Positions 7,569 to 16,681 of a stretch of 64,000 bases of DNA are shown here, in pieces. Source of the DNA: Duganella sp. BJB476. Its GTDB lineage: Bacteria > Pseudomonadota > Gammaproteobacteria > Burkholderiales > Burkholderiaceae_D. The stretch covers positions 558,001 through 622,000 of the forward strand of contig NZ_QVIO01000001.1 in the NCBI RefSeq assembly GCF_003416895.1, in the 5' to 3' direction. Under the pieces are notes generated by a model. It saw only the letters and a program-made list of their open reading frames with translations. It ran no database searches and was not told the origin of the DNA. Position numbers and translations under genes: made by a program. Every line of letters starts with the position of its first letter. The first letter of the stretch is position 1.

Positions 7569-8345
7569 TTAAACCTGGACTTCGTCCTTGAGGTCCGACC
7601 AGATCTGTTTCGACAGGTCGATGAATTGCTGCGTATAGCGTGCTTCTGCCACGTCGCGCGGCCGCGCCAGGGGAATCTCGTAGGTACTCTTGACGCTGCC
7701 AGGTCCCTTGCTCAGCACCACCACCCGGTCGGCCAGCGCGATCGCTTCCTCGATGTCGTGGGTGACGAAGACCACCGACGCCTTGTGCTCCGACCACAGG
7801 CCCAGCAGCTCGTCCTGCATCAAAGCGCGGGTCTGCACGTCGAGCGCGGAAAACGGCTCGTCCATCAGCAGGATCTTGGGCTCGTTGATGAAGGTCTGGG
7901 CCAGCGCCACACGCTTGCGCATGCCGCCCGACAGCTGGTGCGGGAAGTGATGCTCGAAGCCGGACAAGCCGACGCGCCGCACCCAGTCGGCCGCCTTGTC
8001 CTTCGCGGCCGATTTGTCCATGCCGCGGTAGATCGGGCCGACGGCGATATTGTCGATCACGTTCTTCCACGGGAAGACGGCGTCCGCCTGGAACACGAAG
8101 CCGATATTCGGATCGATGCCGGCCACCGGCTGGCCGAATACCTTGACCGATCCCGACGACGGCGGATTGAGGCCGGTGATCATGCCCAGCGTGGTCGATT
8201 TGCCGCAACCGGTCGGCCCGACGATGGCGCAGAACTCGCCTGCCTCGACGGTCAGGCTGAACTCCCGCAGCGCCAGTGTGACCTTGCCCTGCGGGCTGAC
8301 GAACTTCCTGCTGACGTTGTTCAACTCTATGGCGGGTGTCTTCAT
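7569..8345 (-). CDS. ABC transporter ATP-binding protein, SsuB/TauB/NitT type
   Basis: 258 residues with a complete ABC cassette: Walker A GPTGCGKST (about residues 43-51), Q-loop at FVFQADAVFPW, signature LSGGMRKRVALAQ, Walker B ILLMDEPFSALD, and the H-loop histidine in VTHDIEEA. It energises the permease encoded just downstream. Its ATG overlaps the stop of the binding-protein gene by one base (TAATG), so the two are translationally coupled. Confidence 0.92.
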   Translation of the reverse strand: MKTPAIELNNVSRKFVSPQGKVTLALREFSLTVEAGEFCAIVGPTGCGKSTTLGMITGLNPPSSGSVKVFGQPVAGIDPNIGFVFQADAVFPWKNVIDNIAVGPIYRGMDKSAAKDKAADWVRRVGLSGFEHHFPHQLSGGMRKRVALAQTFINEPKILLMDEPFSALDVQTRALMQDELLGLWSEHKASVVFVTHDIEEAIALADRVVVLSKGPGSVKSTYEIPLARPRDVAEARYTQQFIDLSKQIWSDLKDEVQV

Positions 8346-9340
8346 TATTTCGCAGCTTTCACGAATTCAGTGGTGTAGGTATTGGCCAGGTTGACCGACT
8401 TGCCCTGGACCGATTTGTCGAAGGCGTTCAGCACGCCGAGCACGGTGGCCGGGCCGTTGGCCGGCATCACGCCGTCGTCGGTAAACATCGCCTTGCTGCT
8501 TTCCAGCGCCTCGATATACATCTTCTTGTCGGACGCGTAGTAGTCGGCCGGCATCTTGTCGGCGATTTCCTTGGCGCTGTGGGTGCGGATGTAGCGCAAG
8601 GTTTTGACGAAGGCGTTGGCCAGCTTCTGTACCTGCGGCTTGTGGGCGTTGACCCAGGCCGACTCCATATACAGGCAGGCGGCAGGGTAGGTCCCGCCCA
8701 ACACCTTTTCCGTTTCTTTCGGGGAGCGGAGATCCACCAGGATGCTGGCCGCGCCGGTGCTCACCAGTCGCGAGATGGTCGGTTCGGTGGTCATGCCGGC
8801 ATCGATCTTCCCCTGGCCCATGGCGGCGATGAAGGTCGAACCCGCGCCGACCGGCAAGGTAGTGAACTCGGTACTCTTGACGCCAGACTTGGAGGCCAGG
8901 TACAAGGTCAGGAAGTTGGTGGACGAACCGAGTCCGGTCACACCCAGCGTCCGCCCCTTGAAGTCGGCCGGTGACTTGACGCTGGCGGAGGCTGCCTTGG
9001 ACACCAGGATGACTTCGCCCGGCGCGTGGCTGAACTGCACCACCGATTGCACCAGCTTGCCGCGTGCCTGCAGGTCGATGGTGTGGTCGTAAAAGCCGAT
9101 CACGCCCTGCGCTGCGCCCGACAGCATTTCAGTTTCCGCGTTGACGCCGGCCGGTTCGCTGAGCAGTTCAACGTCCAGTCCGGTCTCCTTCAAATAGCCC
9201 AGCTGTTCCGCCAGCTTGGCCGGCAGGTAAATTTGTTTCTCTATCCCGCCGACCATGATGGTAATTTTGTCCGACGCCTGGGATGCCCCGGCGGCGGCCA
9301 GCAAGAGCGCGGCCGCGACGGCGCTGAGAGGGAATTTCAT
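8345..9340 (-). CDS. NMT1/SsuA-like periplasmic substrate-binding protein
   Basis: 331 residues with a signal peptide (hydrophobic stretch ending GASQASDK), then a type II periplasmic binding fold of the NMT1/THI5-like group: LPAKLAEQLGYLKETGLDVEL, GVIGFYDHTIDLQARGK, LGVTGLGSSTNFLTLYLASKSGV and GKIDAGMTTEPTISRLV. Such proteins deliver sulfonates, nitrate, pyrimidine precursors or aromatic acids to the paired permease. The gene lies 99 bp after the porin stop and overlaps the ATPase start. GxGSST is a typical anion-contact loop in this family, but the ligand remains open. Confidence 0.88.
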   Translation of the reverse strand: MKFPLSAVAAALLLAAAGASQASDKITIMVGGIEKQIYLPAKLAEQLGYLKETGLDVELLSEPAGVNAETEMLSGAAQGVIGFYDHTIDLQARGKLVQSVVQFSHAPGEVILVSKAASASVKSPADFKGRTLGVTGLGSSTNFLTLYLASKSGVKSTEFTTLPVGAGSTFIAAMGQGKIDAGMTTEPTISRLVSTGAASILVDLRSPKETEKVLGGTYPAACLYMESAWVNAHKPQVQKLANAFVKTLRYIRTHSAKEIADKMPADYYASDKKMYIEALESSKAMFTDDGVMPANGPATVLGVLNAFDKSVQGKSVNLANTYTTEFVKAAK

Positions 9341-9439
9341 GGTGGTCTCCGTTATATGTATTTTAATTATCTGGTCTGCGACTGCGGGCCCGCCCGGAAG
9401 GGCGAGCCTGCATCATATGCCATCGTTGTTGGCTGGCCG

Positions 9440-10774
9440 TCAGAAGCGGAAGCGCATGCCCGTGGCCATGCCGAACTGCGACTTGTGACCGTTGGCCTGG
9501 GCCGCCAGATAGCTGCCGTCGGTGTTCAGCTGGTCGGCAGCCAGATACAGTTCGGTGCGGTTGTCGAAGTGGTAGAACATCGAACCGTACAGCGTCTTGC
9601 GCTTGCCGCTGGCGGTGGCCTTGGCATTGCTGGCGTTGGCGTAGGCGTTCAGCACATTGCCGCCGCCGTTGACGGCGGCGTTGTCGGCATCCATGACCTG
9701 ATAACCGACCTCGTAGTCGAACACGCCCTTCGGCGCGATCTTGGCCGACACCGTATAGGCGTTGTCCTTGCGGTTGCCGATGGCGGTTGGCTGGTCCGCC
9801 GTGTAGTGGAAGTAACCGGCGTTCAGGCGCACGATGCCCAGCTTGTAGTTGCCGCCGATGGAATAGCTGGTGTTGGTCAGGCCGGCCACGCTGGCGGTGT
9901 TGTAGAAGGCGGACAGGTTGGCCGCGCCGCCGTTGTAAGCCACGCCCAGCGACTTGGTCGAACCCGTGTTGAAATCGCCGGGGATGCCGCCGAACTGATA
10001 GCCGACGCCCACCATGATCTTGCCAAATTCTTTTTTCCAGACTACGCCCTTGTCGTAACGGGTGCCGGTGGCGCTGCCCGAATAGAAGATCAGCTGCTTG
10101 AAGTTGTTGTTGTTGGTGTAGCCGCCTTCGTTCATGGTGACCGCGCTGGAGCCGTAGGGATCGCCGTAGATCTTGGAGAATTCGCGTGCCAGCGTGTTTT
10201 GGCGGCCAAAGGTCAGCTTACCCAGCGATTTGCTTTCCAGTCCCATCCAGGCATCGCGGTTGAACAGCGTGCCCGGCGTATCCATATTCCCGGTCGGCAG
10301 CTCATACTCGCTTTCGAGGCGGAAGATCGCTTTCAGGTCGTCGCCGGTCTTGAGCGCATGGGCGCCTTCCAGGCCCCAGCGGTTGCCGCTGAACCAGGCC
10401 ACCGACATGTCGGTCAGCGATGCGCCGCTGCTGTCGGCATTGGTGTGGCGGCTCACGCTCAAGTCGATCAGGCCGTACAGGCGGACGAAATCGTTGCTGG
10501 TACCCAGCACCAGGCCGCCGCTGAGCGGCTTGTCGGTATCGAAGCCGGGCTGGGCCGAGGCTGCGGCAGGCTTCTTATTCGCCTCCGCGCTGGCCTGCTG
10601 GGCCTGCTGGATGTCGGCCAGCGCCTTGCGCGCCTGGTCGGCTGCCTTTTGCGCGTCGGCGGCGGCCTGCTGGGCTTGAGCCAGCGCCTGTTGTAATTGT
10701 TCGGCGCTGCTTTGGGCATGCGCGGCGCCGCCAAGGGTGGCGAGTACGGCGAGAGCGGTAAGCTTGGTCTTCAT
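9440..10774 (-). CDS. outer-membrane porin with helical N-terminal extension
   Basis: 444 residues from the ATG at 10774, which has AGGAGAC upstream. After a signal peptide (ending AHAQS) comes an unusual Ala/Gln/Lys-rich stretch of roughly 50 residues (repeats such as QQALAQAQQAAADAQKAADQ) predicted to be a long helix or coiled coil. A betaproteobacterial general porin of the Porin_4 type follows (LYGLIDLSV, GLEGAHALKTGDDLKAIFRLE, KLTFGRQNT) and ends in the canonical outer-membrane signal GMRFRF with a terminal F. It is the first gene of the operon with the ABC transporter and is divergent from the two-component genes at 10937, which probably control it. Confidence 0.88.
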   Translation of the reverse strand: MKTKLTALAVLATLGGAAHAQSSAEQLQQALAQAQQAAADAQKAADQARKALADIQQAQQASAEANKKPAAASAQPGFDTDKPLSGGLVLGTSNDFVRLYGLIDLSVSRHTNADSSGASLTDMSVAWFSGNRWGLEGAHALKTGDDLKAIFRLESEYELPTGNMDTPGTLFNRDAWMGLESKSLGKLTFGRQNTLAREFSKIYGDPYGSSAVTMNEGGYTNNNNFKQLIFYSGSATGTRYDKGVVWKKEFGKIMVGVGYQFGGIPGDFNTGSTKSLGVAYNGGAANLSAFYNTASVAGLTNTSYSIGGNYKLGIVRLNAGYFHYTADQPTAIGNRKDNAYTVSAKIAPKGVFDYEVGYQVMDADNAAVNGGGNVLNAYANASNAKATASGKRKTLYGSMFYHFDNRTELYLAADQLNTDGSYLAAQANGHKSQFGMATGMRFRF

Positions 10775-10936
10775 TGAGTCTGTCTCCTGTTTTTTAGAGT
10801 AATATGGCAAGCGTTTTTTCGTTGCCGGTGCGACACACTCAAGATACGAGAGCGAACCCTTCAATTTGCCTTCAATCAACCCCGCCGCACCAAAATACGA
10901 CACTGGTGAGGCTGCTGCACTGCGACATGGAATGCT

Positions 10937-11611
10937 ATGAAATTATTGCTGGTGGAAGATAACCGTGAACTGTCGTCCTGGCTGAAGCGCCTGCTGAACC
11001 AGTCGGGCTACGCCGTGGAACAGGCCTACAGCGGCGAAGAGGCGAGCACGCTGCTGCTGACGCAGCAGTACGATGCGATCCTGCTGGATCTGACCCTGCC
11101 CGGCATCCAGGGCCAGGTGGTGTTGAAGGGATTGCGCCGCAAGGATGATCCGACGCCGGTGCTGATCATCAGCGCGCAGGATTCATTGCCTGATATCGTA
11201 GAGCACCTCAATCTCGGCGCCGACGACTACCTGGCCAAGCCCTTCGACATCACGGAACTGGAGGCGCGGTTGCGTTCCTTGCTGCGGCGCGCCAGCGGCA
11301 GGATCAACCCGGTGCTGCATTGCGGCGCGATCCGCTATGAAAGCAATTCCAAACGCTTCTTCATCAACGAGCAGGAGTTGAATCCGACGCCGCGCGAACA
11401 CGCGATCCTGGAAATGCTGATACGTCAGCAGGGCTCCACCGTCTCGAAAAAAAACCTGTGCGACAGCCTGTGCACGCTGGACGACAGCGTGTCCCCCAAG
11501 GCGCTGGAGATTTACATCCTGCGGCTGCGTAAGAAACTCGAATGCTCCGGTGCGCAGATCATTACCTTGCGCGGACTGGGCTACATGCTGACTCATGATA
11601 CGGCCGCTTAA
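10937..11611 (+). CDS. OmpR-family response regulator (TctD-like)
   Basis: 224 residues. The receiver domain has the acidic pocket E7-D8, the phospho-acceptor D51 (ILLDLTLPG) and the conserved lysine in AKPFD. The C-terminal winged helix (TPREHAILEMLI, then EIYILRLRKKL and ITLRGLGYML) binds DNA. It resembles TctD, which with TctE controls carboxylate uptake and its porin in pseudomonads. The start codon lies 162 bp from the divergent porin gene. The stop overlaps the sensor-kinase gene by 17 bp. Confidence 0.9.
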   Translation: MKLLLVEDNRELSSWLKRLLNQSGYAVEQAYSGEEASTLLLTQQYDAILLDLTLPGIQGQVVLKGLRRKDDPTPVLIISAQDSLPDIVEHLNLGADDYLAKPFDITELEARLRSLLRRASGRINPVLHCGAIRYESNSKRFFINEQELNPTPREHAILEMLIRQQGSTVSKKNLCDSLCTLDDSVSPKALEIYILRLRKKLECSGAQIITLRGLGYMLTHDTAA

Positions 11612-12989
11612 CAGCCTGAAATGGCGGCTGGGGCTGTGGGTATTCCTGCCCACCGTCATCATCTCGTGCATCGACCTGATCGTCACCTATCACAGCACCG
11701 ACCAGATAGCGACGCTGGTGCAACAGCAATTGCTGAAAGGCTCGGCGCGCATCATCGCGGAACAACTGATCTCGGTCGATGGCGGTTACGAGATCAGCAT
11801 TCCCCCGGCCGCGTTGGAACTGTTCGCCAGCAAATATCAGGACATGGTGTTTTATTCGGTGCGCAGCAAGCACGGCCAGTTGATCGCCGGCGACGCGAAA
11901 CTGCTCGCCTATCCGGGCCCGCTCGCCATCGAGCAAGAGCGGTTTTTCATCACCACCATGCGCGGCGAGCCGGCCCGCACCATCGCCTACGCGCAGGCTT
12001 TGCCGAACATGCCGGCCGGCGAGTTTGCCATCACCCAGGTCGCCCAGACCTTGCGCGGCCACGAAGCCTTCCGCCACGACCTGTTCGTGTTGACCATACG
12101 CGAGCACCTGCTGATCCTGGCCATCGTGATACTCGGGCTGGTGATCACCTTGCGCTGGACCCTCAAGCCGCTGGCCCGCTTCGGGAAAAAATTGCAGCAG
12201 CGTAGTCCGGGGTCGCTGGAAACGCTCGACGCCAGCGGCGAGGCGGTCGAGCTGCAACCGCTGGCCGATGCGATCAACGATTATGTCGGGCGGCTCGATC
12301 ATGCGCTCTCGTCCTACGAGCGCTTCGTGGCCAACACAGCGCATCAATTGCGGACGTCGTTCGCCATCATTTCGTCGCAGCTCAATTTTGCCCAGCGCAG
12401 CCCGGGCGTGCACGGGGAGCAGAAGGAAGTCTTGACGGCGATCCAGAAGTCGGTACAACAGGGCACGCGCGTCATCAATCAACTGCTGGTGCTGGCGGCG
12501 CTGGAACGCAAGCGCCAACATGGGGAGCGCGCGCCGAGCACCCAATTTTCGGTGCCGTTGCTGGAGGCGATCGATTTGCTGGCGCCGCTCGCGCAGCAAC
12601 GGCATATCGACCTCGGCATCGACCGCATCGACGAGACCATCATGGTGGCGGCGCCAGCCCACCTGCTGCGCGAACTGGTGTCCAACCTGGTCGACAACGC
12701 GATCCAGCATACGCCCGTGCGCAGCACGGTGACAATTACCCTGTTGCGGCGTGACGGCGAGGGCTGGCTCAGCGTGGTCGACAACGGAGCGGGCATCCCC
12801 GCGGCCGAGTGCGACAAGGTATTCGAGCGCTTTTACCGGCTCGACGAAGCGCGCCCGAATAGCTCAGGCCTTGGCTTGGCCATCGTGAAGGAAATATGCG
12901 ACGCGCTGGGCGCGCGTATCGCCTTGTCGGCCCCTTCGGACGGCCAGGGCTTGCAGGTTGATGTCCTGTTTTCCCTGGCATCGGTGTGA
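11595..12989 (+). CDS. TctE-like sensor histidine kinase
   Basis: 464 residues. An N-terminal transmembrane helix (about residues 10-28), a periplasmic sensor region of about 130 residues resembling the TctE 2CSK_N domain, and a second helix (about 170-190) precede the catalytic part. The phospho-acceptor is H250 in NTAHQLRTS. The ATPase domain has the N box ELVSNLVDNAIQHT, G1 DNGAGIP and G2 SSGLGLAIV. It should phosphorylate the regulator encoded just upstream, with which it overlaps, in response to a small periplasmic solute, plausibly the ligand of the divergent porin/ABC operon. Confidence 0.9.
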   Translation: MIRPLNSLKWRLGLWVFLPTVIISCIDLIVTYHSTDQIATLVQQQLLKGSARIIAEQLISVDGGYEISIPPAALELFASKYQDMVFYSVRSKHGQLIAGDAKLLAYPGPLAIEQERFFITTMRGEPARTIAYAQALPNMPAGEFAITQVAQTLRGHEAFRHDLFVLTIREHLLILAIVILGLVITLRWTLKPLARFGKKLQQRSPGSLETLDASGEAVELQPLADAINDYVGRLDHALSSYERFVANTAHQLRTSFAIISSQLNFAQRSPGVHGEQKEVLTAIQKSVQQGTRVINQLLVLAALERKRQHGERAPSTQFSVPLLEAIDLLAPLAQQRHIDLGIDRIDETIMVAAPAHLLRELVSNLVDNAIQHTPVRSTVTITLLRRDGEGWLSVVDNGAGIPAAECDKVFERFYRLDEARPNSSGLGLAIVKEICDALGARIALSAPSDGQGLQVDVLFSLASV

Positions 12990-13018
12990 ACGGTATCGAC
13001 AGCGTCCGCGGCATCGGA

Positions 13019-14011
13019 CTATTTTTCGCCCGGCGCTACCACCAGCACCTTCAAGGCTCCGTCAATTAACGCGGGCAGATACACATGCTGGGTCGCGGGA
13101 TCGAATGCCATCGTCTTCGCGCCAACCGAGGTTGGTACATTGGCCAGTACGCGATAACCATCGGGCGATAGCTGCTGAGCCACGGTCAGCGTGGCGCTGT
13201 CGCCGTTGGAGACGTAGATGCGACCCGTCGCGGCGTCGTAAGCGGCGGCGTCAGGATGGGCGCCGATGGCAAAGTCGGCCACGCGTTTCCCATCGCGCGC
13301 GTCGATCACCATCGCCACCTTGTTTTTGCAGACGCTGAACAAGCGCGCGTGGGCAATATCGAGCGCCAGTCCGGTCGGTTCCTCGCAGCCGGCCAGCGGC
13401 CAGTGCGCGATGACCTTGCCGGCCGCGATGTCGATCACCTCGATCGCGTTTTTGTCCTCGATGTTGAAGTAGATGCGACCGGCGCCATCGCTCACGGCAA
13501 ACTCCGGACGGCCGCCGACCTTGATGGTGGAGACGATGCGCATGCCAGGCACGTCGAATACCGTGACGTTGGCGCTGCCGCCGTTGAAGGTGTACAACTG
13601 ATGGGCTTGCGGAACGTAGAGGATCGCGTCGGGATTCTTCCCGCTGACCTTGACTTGCTGCTTGACGGCCAGGCTGTCGAGCGCAAACACGGTGACGCTG
13701 TCCGAGCGTCCATTGCTGGTGAAGCCCAGGTTCAGTTCCGGTGCGAAGTCGACGCCGTGCACGCCTTCGGTGCCGGTGATGGCGCCCGCTACTTTATGCG
13801 TACCCAGTTCGATCACCTGAACCTGGTTGCCATGTGTGACGTACAGCCGCTGGTGGCTGGCGTCGATGCTGGCATAGTCCCATTTGCCGTCGCCGCTCAA
13901 GGCGATGCGTTCACGAACGGCATACTCCGGTGTGGCCGCCGTCCCGTATGGCGTGGCGAAAGAGCCCAGCAGCAGGGCAAGCAGGGCGGCAAAGCGTGTG
14001 GTGTGTTTCAT
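13019..14011 (-). CDS. YncE-like periplasmic beta-propeller protein
   Basis: 330 residues from the ATG at 14011; coding potential upstream of it is not convincing. A signal peptide (hydrophobic stretch ending YGTAA) precedes six or seven YVTN-type propeller blades, visible as recurring patterns such as RLYVTHGNQVQVIELGTHKV, RIYFNIEDKNAIEVIDIAAG and RIYVSNGDSATLTV. It follows the TonB-dependent receptor gene by 26 bp. In Escherichia coli yncE is likewise beside a TonB receptor gene (yncD). Its role with the receptor is not established; metal or siderophore handling in the periplasm is only a guess. Confidence 0.82.
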   Translation of the reverse strand: MKHTTRFAALLALLLGSFATPYGTAATPEYAVRERIALSGDGKWDYASIDASHQRLYVTHGNQVQVIELGTHKVAGAITGTEGVHGVDFAPELNLGFTSNGRSDSVTVFALDSLAVKQQVKVSGKNPDAILYVPQAHQLYTFNGGSANVTVFDVPGMRIVSTIKVGGRPEFAVSDGAGRIYFNIEDKNAIEVIDIAAGKVIAHWPLAGCEEPTGLALDIAHARLFSVCKNKVAMVIDARDGKRVADFAIGAHPDAAAYDAATGRIYVSNGDSATLTVAQQLSPDGYRVLANVPTSVGAKTMAFDPATQHVYLPALIDGALKVLVVAPGEK

Positions 14012-14037
14012 GTCATGGTCCAAAATAGAGGGGAAGA

Positions 14038-16656
14038 TCAATAAGTGAGGTTGACGCCGGCCTGATAGGTGGCGCCGTAGTATTCCCGCTGGATGGTGCG
14101 CTGCGAGGTGCCTTCCGCAAACTTGAGCGGCGTGTCGCTGAGGTTCTTCGCATTCAGATACAGCGACACGTGCTTGTTGAGCGCGTATGAACCGCCGAAG
14201 TCGTACGAGGTGCGACGCTCGGAATACACGTCGAGCGCCGCGCTGCCGCCGATGGCCCACAGATTGCGCGACAGGGCGTACATCCCCAGGCGCAGGTTCC
14301 AGGGGCCGGCCTCGTAGAAGACCGCGGCATTGACGGTGTTGCGCGAAGTCGATGGCAAGGTCGAGGTTTCGCCGGGCCGGATCTCGAAGTGCGAGTCGAC
14401 AAAGGTATAGTTGGCGCTGGCCCCCAGGCCGCCCAGCCAGCCCGGCAAGGTGGTGAAGCGCTGCTCGTAGTTCAGCTCCAAACCGCGCGCCACCGACTTG
14501 CCGACATTGGCAAACGAATAGACGTGGGCGACGCCGACAAACCCGGCAAACAGACCATGGTTGGGGAAGGTCTGGCTGGTCTGGCTGGCCGCGATGTAAT
14601 TGCTGATTTCCTTGTCGAAGATGCCGATGGAGGCGATGCCGGCGTTGGGCAAATAACGCTCGAACGACAGGTCGAAGGAATTGGCCGTGGTCGGCTTCAG
14701 GTCGGGATTGCCGCGGGTGACGGTGTTGGCGCCGGGATCGATATTGAGCGCAGCCGACACCTGGCTGAAGCCGGGCCTGGCGATGGTGGACGAGAAGGCC
14801 GCGCGCAATAGCGTCGATGCGTCCAGCTCATAGCGCGCCTGCACGCTGGGGAACCAGTTGACGTAGTTGCGGTCCCGGTTGTCCGGCTGGATCAGGGTAT
14901 TGCCGTCGGCGTCGGTGCCCTTGGCGTTGGCCGCGTAGTTGGCACGCGTCGCCTCCACCCGCAGGCCTCCGGTGACGCCCAGCGGGCCGGAGCGCATCTG
15001 GTATTGGCCGTAGCCCGCGTAGACGTCTTCCTTGTCCTGTAAATACTGAAGCGCGGCGTTTTGGGCGTCGGAGCCGGACACGAACTGCTTGCTGCCATAC
15101 AGGTTTTGCAGCAGCCCCGGCGTCAGCTGCGGACCGTTCTGATAGAGGCCGTCATAGAACGCGATGCCGGGACCTGCCGAGGCGGCGGTCAGCGGCAATG
15201 CCGGAAGATTGGCGTAAGAATAGGGCTGGCCGTTCACCACGCGCTTGCGCAGCCGGGCGCTGGCGCCTGCTTTGAAGCTTTCCTCCTCGTAGCCGCCAAC
15301 GCGGGTATCCCATCTGAGATTGGCGGCCACCGACCATTCATGGTCCGAGATGTCCGTGGTGCTGTTCTGGAATTTGACCAGCGCGTAATTGGCCGGATTC
15401 AGATAGTCCGCGCCGTTCACGGTGAACGCCGGCACGTTGCCCGGCCCGCTGTTGGCGTAGCTGACGGTGGCCGCGCCGGATGGCGTGTAGTTGAAATCGG
15501 AATTGTAGTCGTGCATCTTGTTGTAGGAACCGCGCGTATAGCCCAGGCGATAGTCCAGCACCGCGTGTTCCAGCTGGTTTTTGCCGCCGGCCACGAAGAT
15601 CTTGTTGTTAATGGTTTCCTGTTCATCGCGCAAGGTCTTGTCGAAGCCATTGGCGCCCATGCCGTCGATAAAGCCGCTGGCGGTGGCGACCGGCGCGCCG
15701 TCCGGCGTCACGGTCAGCCGCTGGCGCTGAACCGATTCGGTGTAGCCGGCGTCGAAGCCGCGGATGTAATAGCTGTTGCGCGCATCCGGCTGGTAGCCCA
15801 GGTCGATGCCGACGCCGTGGCGGCGGCGGTGATACTGGTACCAGCGCTGGTCCCAGCCGGCGTAGGTCAACGGGGCATGCACGCCGTCGTCGAGGAAGGC
15901 CGGTTCGACGTCGTCGATGCCGCGTTTGTCCTCGTAATAAGCCGCCGTGACGACGATCGAGAAAGGATGGTCCGAATAGACCGCTGCGCCGCCTTTGCCG
16001 GCGTCGCCGGCGCCGAAGCGGGTGCCGGCGGTGAGCGACAGGTCGGCGATGTTGGTGCCGCGCAGCGATTCGCGGCCGGTGCCGATGCGCGCTTCAAGGA
16101 AGGGCTTGCCGTTGCGCGGCGCGGTCTTCGGCGTGATTTCAATCGTGCCGCCCAGCGCTTCGGCATCCTGTTCCGGAAGATTGGATTTGGTCACCGTAAT
16201 GGCGCCGACCAGGCCGGTGGGAATCGCGTCCAGCGCCACCGCGCGGCCGCCGCCGAACGGCGTGGCGTTGTTCGACGGCGGCAGCCGCAGGCCGCCGAAG
16301 GTCGTGCTGTTGAGATCGGCGTCGAGGCCGCGAATATTGACGAAGCGTCCCTCGCCGGTATCGGTCTCCAGCGAGATGCCGGGTATGCGCCGCACCGACT
16401 CGGCGATGTTCACATCCGGCAGCTTGCGCATCTCCGCCGCCGTCATCAGGTTGATCAGGTTGGGCGCCTGCTCCTGCGCCTGCCGGGCATTGGAGTTGGT
16501 CGCGCGCTGGGCATCCACCACGATCACCTGGATGGCGTCGCCGGACGGCGCCGGATCAGCCGGATCGGCCGCGTAGGCCGGCGCCAGGAACAGCTGGCTG
16601 ATGAGAGCGGGAAGGATGGCGTGCTGGAACGGTCTGGTTTGCATACATGCTTTCAT
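14038..16656 (-). CDS. TonB-dependent outer-membrane receptor
   Basis: 872 residues. Signal peptide (ending AYAAD), a probable TonB box near IQVIVVDAQ, then a plug domain with MTAAEMRKLPDVNIAESVRRIPGISLE split by the known IRGLDADLNSTTFGGLRL segment and EQDAEALGGTIEI, followed by a long 22-strand-type barrel ending YQAGVNLTY with a terminal aromatic residue. No secretin/STN signalling domain is present, so it is a pure transporter. It starts 25 bp after the sensor-kinase gene and is followed by the YncE-like gene, making a regulator-kinase-receptor-propeller operon. The ligand may be a siderophore, metal chelate or glycan. Confidence 0.9.
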   Translation of the reverse strand: MKACMQTRPFQHAILPALISQLFLAPAYAADPADPAPSGDAIQVIVVDAQRATNSNARQAQEQAPNLINLMTAAEMRKLPDVNIAESVRRIPGISLETDTGEGRFVNIRGLDADLNSTTFGGLRLPPSNNATPFGGGRAVALDAIPTGLVGAITVTKSNLPEQDAEALGGTIEITPKTAPRNGKPFLEARIGTGRESLRGTNIADLSLTAGTRFGAGDAGKGGAAVYSDHPFSIVVTAAYYEDKRGIDDVEPAFLDDGVHAPLTYAGWDQRWYQYHRRRHGVGIDLGYQPDARNSYYIRGFDAGYTESVQRQRLTVTPDGAPVATASGFIDGMGANGFDKTLRDEQETINNKIFVAGGKNQLEHAVLDYRLGYTRGSYNKMHDYNSDFNYTPSGAATVSYANSGPGNVPAFTVNGADYLNPANYALVKFQNSTTDISDHEWSVAANLRWDTRVGGYEEESFKAGASARLRKRVVNGQPYSYANLPALPLTAASAGPGIAFYDGLYQNGPQLTPGLLQNLYGSKQFVSGSDAQNAALQYLQDKEDVYAGYGQYQMRSGPLGVTGGLRVEATRANYAANAKGTDADGNTLIQPDNRDRNYVNWFPSVQARYELDASTLLRAAFSSTIARPGFSQVSAALNIDPGANTVTRGNPDLKPTTANSFDLSFERYLPNAGIASIGIFDKEISNYIAASQTSQTFPNHGLFAGFVGVAHVYSFANVGKSVARGLELNYEQRFTTLPGWLGGLGASANYTFVDSHFEIRPGETSTLPSTSRNTVNAAVFYEAGPWNLRLGMYALSRNLWAIGGSAALDVYSERRTSYDFGGSYALNKHVSLYLNAKNLSDTPLKFAEGTSQRTIQREYYGATYQAGVNLTY

Positions 16657-16681
16657 TGAGATGAAGTAGGTCTGAGAGGCT

